64,000 bases of DNA from NCBI GenBank assembly GCA_037074615.1, contig CM073518.1:13220501-13284500 (forward strand), read 5' to 3'. Under the pieces are notes generated by a model that was not told where the DNA came from, made no database searches, and worked only from the letters and a program-made list of their open reading frames with translations. The translations under genes were made by a program, and so were the position numbers. Position 1 is the stretch's first letter, and the number at the start of each line of letters is the position of its first letter. This document shows, one piece after another, positions 59,131 to 64,000 of the stretch. Origin of the DNA: Leucaena leucocephala. Lineage: Eukaryota; Streptophyta; Magnoliopsida; Fabales; Fabaceae.

Positions 59131-60787
59131 TACCTTAAAAGCTTAGCAGAACTCCAAAACTTCTATACTGCTTCCAACTCCGCCAGAACTTCCTTTCTTC
59201 TTTCTTTCTCTCACTTTCTCTCTCAAGAACTTCCTTATCTCTCTAAAAGCACTCTAGGCCTTGATGAATGAAGAGCATGGGGGGGTATTTATAATTTTGA
59301 TGGATGGCATTTTCGTAATTTTGAAGCCATCTGAACTTGTGGTCCTGGTTTTTCCAGAATTTTCTATTTTTCTTTATTCCCCTTTACTGCATCATCAAGG
59401 GACACCTAAGGGGATACCTCACCCCTCACATTCTTCACATGGCGAAATTGGAGGGAGCTAGAATCCTTTTGGAAGATTTTCGGTCCAATCCGGTACTGGC
59501 CCGGTCTGTCTCCTCGAAAACTGAACCGGTTTCTGAATTTAATTTTTATGAAAATCCATATTATGTCTTCTGACCTCAAGTTTAGTATCTGGGTCCTTTA
59601 TACCATTAACATTTTTATACTGGGTCTAAACTCAATTACAGATCCCCTACAAAATGACCAAAATACCCCTGGTGCCCTTTCGTGCACTATCTTAACCCTA
59701 AGGGCAAAACTGTCACTTTACACCTTTCTGTACTTTGTCAAGGCATACACTGACCCTGGTTAACCTTACCTATATCTGTCTTGGCTTCTGAGCCTGTCCC
59801 GAATGACCAAAATGCCTTTCATACGCCTATTACCCCTTTAGTACAACACACGGGCATTTTCATAATTTCGCACTTTTCCAGGGTTCTGCTGGACACTGGC
59901 CCACCTATTAGTCCAAGAGTCTTATTGGGCCTTTGATGGCGCCATTATTGGGCCTTTTAGGGACCATTATCTTTATGGCACGCATTACGAGGAATCTTTC
60001 CCGGCACAATTCATCGAATATTTTAACTATTATACACCGTCAACACACATCCCCGGACACCGGGTCCTTTTACCAGATACACTGGCCTACTGCGTTTATG
60101 CATCCCTGTGGGTTATAACAGTCATCTGACTGAGGTCATCCGAACTCATTCAGTCCCTTTTTAAATACCGATAAATTCCCTAATCGGATCCCCTGAGGCC
60201 TCATACTCCCGTCTGTATTTGCTAATTTGTGAATAACTTTTCCTACAGACCTCCTATCGGTATTCTGTCAGTTTTCTGACCTCCGCCCCATCAGGACGCA
60301 TCATCCTGTAATTTCTCACCTAGATCTGAAATCTAGGATATCCGGTAGGAATTTTTATAACTTTTGGACTATCAGATCAATTTTGGCCATCTGGAGTCTT
60401 GAAAAATTCCTGTATTAAGCTGGATTACTTGGCGTCACTTGCTCTATCTACTGGTGGAATATGGGGCTGATCGGAGTACAATCACTGTTTTTGCCTATTT
60501 CCGATCCAGGTTTTCATAATTACACTTTTGCCCCGGAAGCTTTTCTTCTTTTCAATTAAGCCCCTTTATTTGGCTAAAATATTACACTTAAGGACCCCAC
60601 ATTTTTGTATACTTTTCCTTCTTAACCTTAACCTTTTCATAATTGCAATCAAGTCCTTTAATTTCCTTTCTTTTTCAATTTAATCCCTTTCTTTACATAA
60701 ATAACCACATCTTTTTCCTGAAAAATAATTCATATATTTCATTCAATCTGTACATATAAATCAGTACAGAAAATTAGGGATATTACA
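59131..60787 (-). repeat. 3' LTR of chromovirus Z, proximal part
   Basis: Begins TGTAATATCCC (minus) at 60787 directly after the purine tract. TATAAATA-like core at 59286-59293. Interrupted by Y at 59126. Confidence 0.88.
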
Positions 60788-60806
60788 TTTCTCTCCCCCT
60801 TAAAAT
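60788..60806 (-). other. Polypurine tract of Z
   Basis: Minus strand TTTTAAGGGGGAGAGAAA immediately before the LTR start. Confidence 0.8.
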
Positions 60807-60840
60807 AAATTTCGTCCTCAAAATTTACATTATACACATC

Positions 60841-63800
60841 CTATGAAAACAACTCAGGATACTTTCCCCCTCATCTTTTCTTCTGTTTCCCACGTAGCTT
60901 CATGCTCAGTCAAGCCTTTCCAGATCACTTTAACTAGAGGAATTTGTTTATTACGTAATTGCTTAACCTTTCGATCAGCAATTCGTACCGGTCCAACCTC
61001 ATAAGTCAGATCATCTCGTAATGCGACTTCATCTTGCTCAATTACATGAGATGGATCTGGAACATACTTCTTTAATTGGGAAACATGAAACACATCATGT
61101 ATCTGGCTAAGATTTGGAGGAAGAGCTAATCTATAGGCTACTGTTCCCACCTTTGAGAGAATTTGGAATGGTCCGATGTATCTTGAATGTAACTTCTTCA
61201 CTTTGATCGATCGTCCAGCTCCTGTAGTTGGGGTTAACTTAAGGAATACATGTTCACCTTCTTCAAACTCCAACGGCTTCCTTCTGACATCTGCATATCT
61301 TTTCTGTCTGCTTTGAGCCGTCAGCAATCTTTTTCTAATCACCGCAATCTGCTCTACGGTTTGATCCACTATATCAGGACCAAGCAATCTCCTCTCACTC
61401 AATTCTAGCCAGCATAAGTTGGATCTACATTTACGTCCATATAGAGCTTCAAAAGGTGCCATCTGGATGCTAGTTTGACAACTATTATTATAAGCAAACT
61501 CTATGAGTGGTAAATGGATATCCCAACTACCTTGAAAATCTAAGACACATGCTCTCAGCATATCCTCTAACGTTTGTATCGTTCTTTCAGATTGTCCATC
61601 TGTCTGAGGATGATAAGCTGTACTGAATCTGAGAGTAGTGCCCATTTCTTCCTGTAAAGCCCTCCAGAAATTAGAAGTAAATCGAGGGTCTCTATCGGAC
61701 ACAATGCTGCTTGGGATACCATGAAGCCTAATAATCTCTTTTATGTACAACTTTGCCAGCTTTTCCAGAGAATCCCTTTTATTGATTGCCAGGAAATGTG
61801 CTGACTTTGTCAATCGATCAACTACTACCCATACTGCATCATGTTTACTTGGAGTCATGGGTAGTCCTTCCACAAAGTCCATGGCAATACCATCCCATTT
61901 CCACTCCGGGATATCTAGAGGCTGCAATATTCCCGCTGGCTTTTGATGTTCAATTTTTACTTTCTGGCAGGTCAAGCACTTGGACACATAAGCCACTACA
62001 TCCTTCTTCAATCCAGGCCACCAAAACAACCTTTTAACATCATGGTACATCTTGGTCATACCTGGATATACTGTATACCGCCTTTTATGTGCTTCCTCCA
62101 GAATTCTTTCTCTTAATCCCATAGCATTAGGGATATAGGGCCTTCCCCTGAACTGCAATAATCCATCTGGGGAAATCTCAAAATTTCTGGTCTTCCCTCT
62201 CTCCAGTTTATCTTTGAATATTACTGCGAGCTTATCCTGCTTTTGAGCCTTTTTTATCTCATCTTCTATGCAAGCTCTGACATGAACTCCTCCGAAAGGA
62301 CTCTCCGTCAGTTGCATTTGATATAGAGGGCTCCAATCGCGTATATCTTCTATTAATTCCAACTCCTTGATCATCATGTGTGCAACCTGCACCACTTTTC
62401 TACTCAGGGCATCAGCTACCATATTGGCTTTTCTTGGATGGTATTTAATTTGGAAGTCATAATCTTTCAACAATTCCATCCATCGCCGTTGCCTCATATT
62501 CAACTCTTTCTGATCCTGTAGATACTTCAGGCTTTTGTGTTCACAATACAACTCTATAGTTGCTCCATATAAATAGTGTCTCCATATCTTCAGAGCGTAA
62601 ACCACCGTCGTAAGCTCCAGATCATGAGTGGGATAATTCTCTTCATGTGGCTTCAACTGCCGAGAAGCGTAGGCTACTACTCTACCTTGCTGCATCAGAA
62701 CACATCCCAACCCCTACTTGCTAGCATCAGTGTAGACTACGTAAGTCTGAGTTGGGTCTGGAATAATCAGCATAGGAGTAGTGGTTAATCTCTGCTTCAA
62801 CTCTTGGAAGCTAGCCTCGCACTTCTCATCCCACTTAAACTGCTGGTTCTTTCTGGTAAGCTTGGTAAGTGTCAAGGCAACTCGAGAAAAGTCTTGAATA
62901 AATCTTCTATAGTACCCTGCTAGGCCAAGAAAACTTCTGATCTCCGTCACTGTCCTCGGCTGCTCCTAGCTCAAAACTGCTTCAACTTTGCTAGGATCCA
63001 CAGCTACCCCTTCTCGGGATATGACATGACCGAGAAATTTGACTTCTGAAAGCCAAAACTCGCACTTACTCAACTTAGCATAAAGCTTCTTTTCTTTAAG
63101 GGTACTAAGAACAATTCTCAAATGCCTTTCTTGTTCCTCTGTAGATTTGGAGTACACCAAGATATCATCAATGAAGACCACAACGAACTGATCTAAATAA
63201 GGCCTGAAGATCCAGTTCATGTAATCCATAAAAATAGTAGGTGCATTTGTCAGCCCAAAAGGCATCACAAGGAACTCAAAATGTCCATAGCTCGTCCTGA
63301 AAGCAGTCTTTGGAATATCATCTGACTTCACCCTTAACTGATGATAGCCAGATCTCAAGTCAATCTTAGAGAATAAGCTCGCTCCTGCTAATTGATCTAG
63401 CAGATCGTCGATTCTGGGGAGATGATACTTATTCTTGACCATAATCTTGTTCAACTCCCCGTAGTCAATGCATAGCCTTAGACTGCCATCCTTCTTCTTG
63501 ACAAATAGTACAGGAGCACCTCATGGTGACACACTGGGTCTTATGAAACCCTTTTCCAATAGCTCCTCAATTTGCTTCTTCAGTTCCATCATCTCATTAG
63601 GAGCCATTCTGTATGGGGCTTTGGATACTGGTCCAGCTCCAGGTATAATGTCAATTGCAAACTCCACCTCACGTTCTGAAGGCAATCCTTGAATCTCCTT
63701 CGGAAAGACTTCAGGAAATTCATTGACTACTGGGATCTCATTAATTCCTTCTTCTACCTCTGTTTGAACAGAAAAGAATACCATATAACCCTGACATCCT

Positions 63801-64000
63801 TTCTGTAGACATTTATCTGCCTGAGCCTCCGTTATGAAATTCAATCTTACTTCCGGACTCAGATCAGCAACCTTTGGGCTAAGAACTAGGGTTTTGGTCC
63901 TGCAGTCCAGCATCACATTATTGGAGGCTAACCAATTTAAACCAAGTATGATATCGATCTCTCGGAAAGGCATACATATTAAGTCTAGGGTGGTACAGCA
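60841..64000 (-). pseudogene. Chromovirus Z pol (Tekay/Del-like), running off the right edge
   Basis: One minus-strand frame with three in-frame stops (63518-63520, near 62951-62965, 62711-62713) and a one-base shift near 60860. In order from the right: end of protease (ILGLNWLASNNVMLDCR), RT (DDLLDQLAGASLFSKIDLRSGYHQ, FRTSYGHFEFLVMPFGLTNAP, FIDDILVYSK), and RNase H (YTDASK, ASRQLKPHEENYPTHDLEL). Integrase follows, with its zinc region (HKRRYTVYPGMTKMYHDVKR, CLTCQKVK) and core Asp in GIAMDFVEGLP, Asp in IVSDRDPRFTSNFW, and Glu in TDGQSERTIQTLEDML. A chromodomain (IADRKVKQLRNKQIPLVKVIWKG, HEATWETEEKMR) ends it. The chromodomain places it among chromoviruses that target heterochromatin. Inactive. 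Confidence 0.93.

Noticed and set aside
1..64000. tRNA or rRNA genes
   Set aside because: The only tRNA-like matches are the short primer binding sites of the retroelements; no cloverleaf or rRNA core seen by eye.

Overview
The window is plant nuclear DNA, most likely from a eudicot. It has one intron-rich host gene with plant splice signals, and almost everything else is LTR-retrotransposon DNA of plant Ty1/copia and Ty3 (Athila/Tat-like and chromovirus) lineages in several nested layers. The species cannot be named from the sequence.

The host gene is a CLC-f type anion channel/transporter on the minus strand (36345 to 23563). It has eight coding exons joined by GT/AG introns, which sum to exactly 2268 nt (755 codons plus stop). 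Two introns carry datable insertions. One is an old copia element with 5-bp target duplications, antisense, about 20 bp from the exon 5 donor. The other is a 488-bp non-autonomous hAT element with a perfect 8-bp target duplication, inside one copy of a 48-bp tandem duplication.

Left arm (1-20647): degenerate Ty3 LTRs, integrase pieces and 3' regions (1-17700). They are interrupted by a Q-type repeat (5988-7746) and by a copia deletion derivative that keeps both outer ends and its target duplication (7747-10916). The arm ends in the leader and 5' LTR of a minus-strand chromovirus (17700-20647). Right arm (38800-64000): a full-length copia element T (39410-48330, TSD CTGAG) sits inside an older, opposite-facing LTR of its own family. 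Further right is a copia pol fragment (V) cut by a copia LTR (W), which is cut by a chromovirus (Z, pol running off the right edge), whose 3' LTR is cut by a second chromovirus (Y, TSD GTTAC).

The most unusual signal is a phased array of the 8-bp palindrome GTCGCGAC. Sites come in pairs 22 bp apart, and pairs recur about every 51 bp. The same spacing appears in copia LTRs, in Athila/Tat-like LTRs, and in both the LTR and the leader of a chromovirus, although these elements are not otherwise related. The related chromovirus LTRs Y and Z lack it. A second array with a different motif (TTATCGA/TCGATAA) and a strict 12-16-12 spacing fills repeat Q. These look like spacing-constrained modules, either protein sites or short RNA/DNA hairpins, shared between retrotransposons. 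No function is shown by the sequence.
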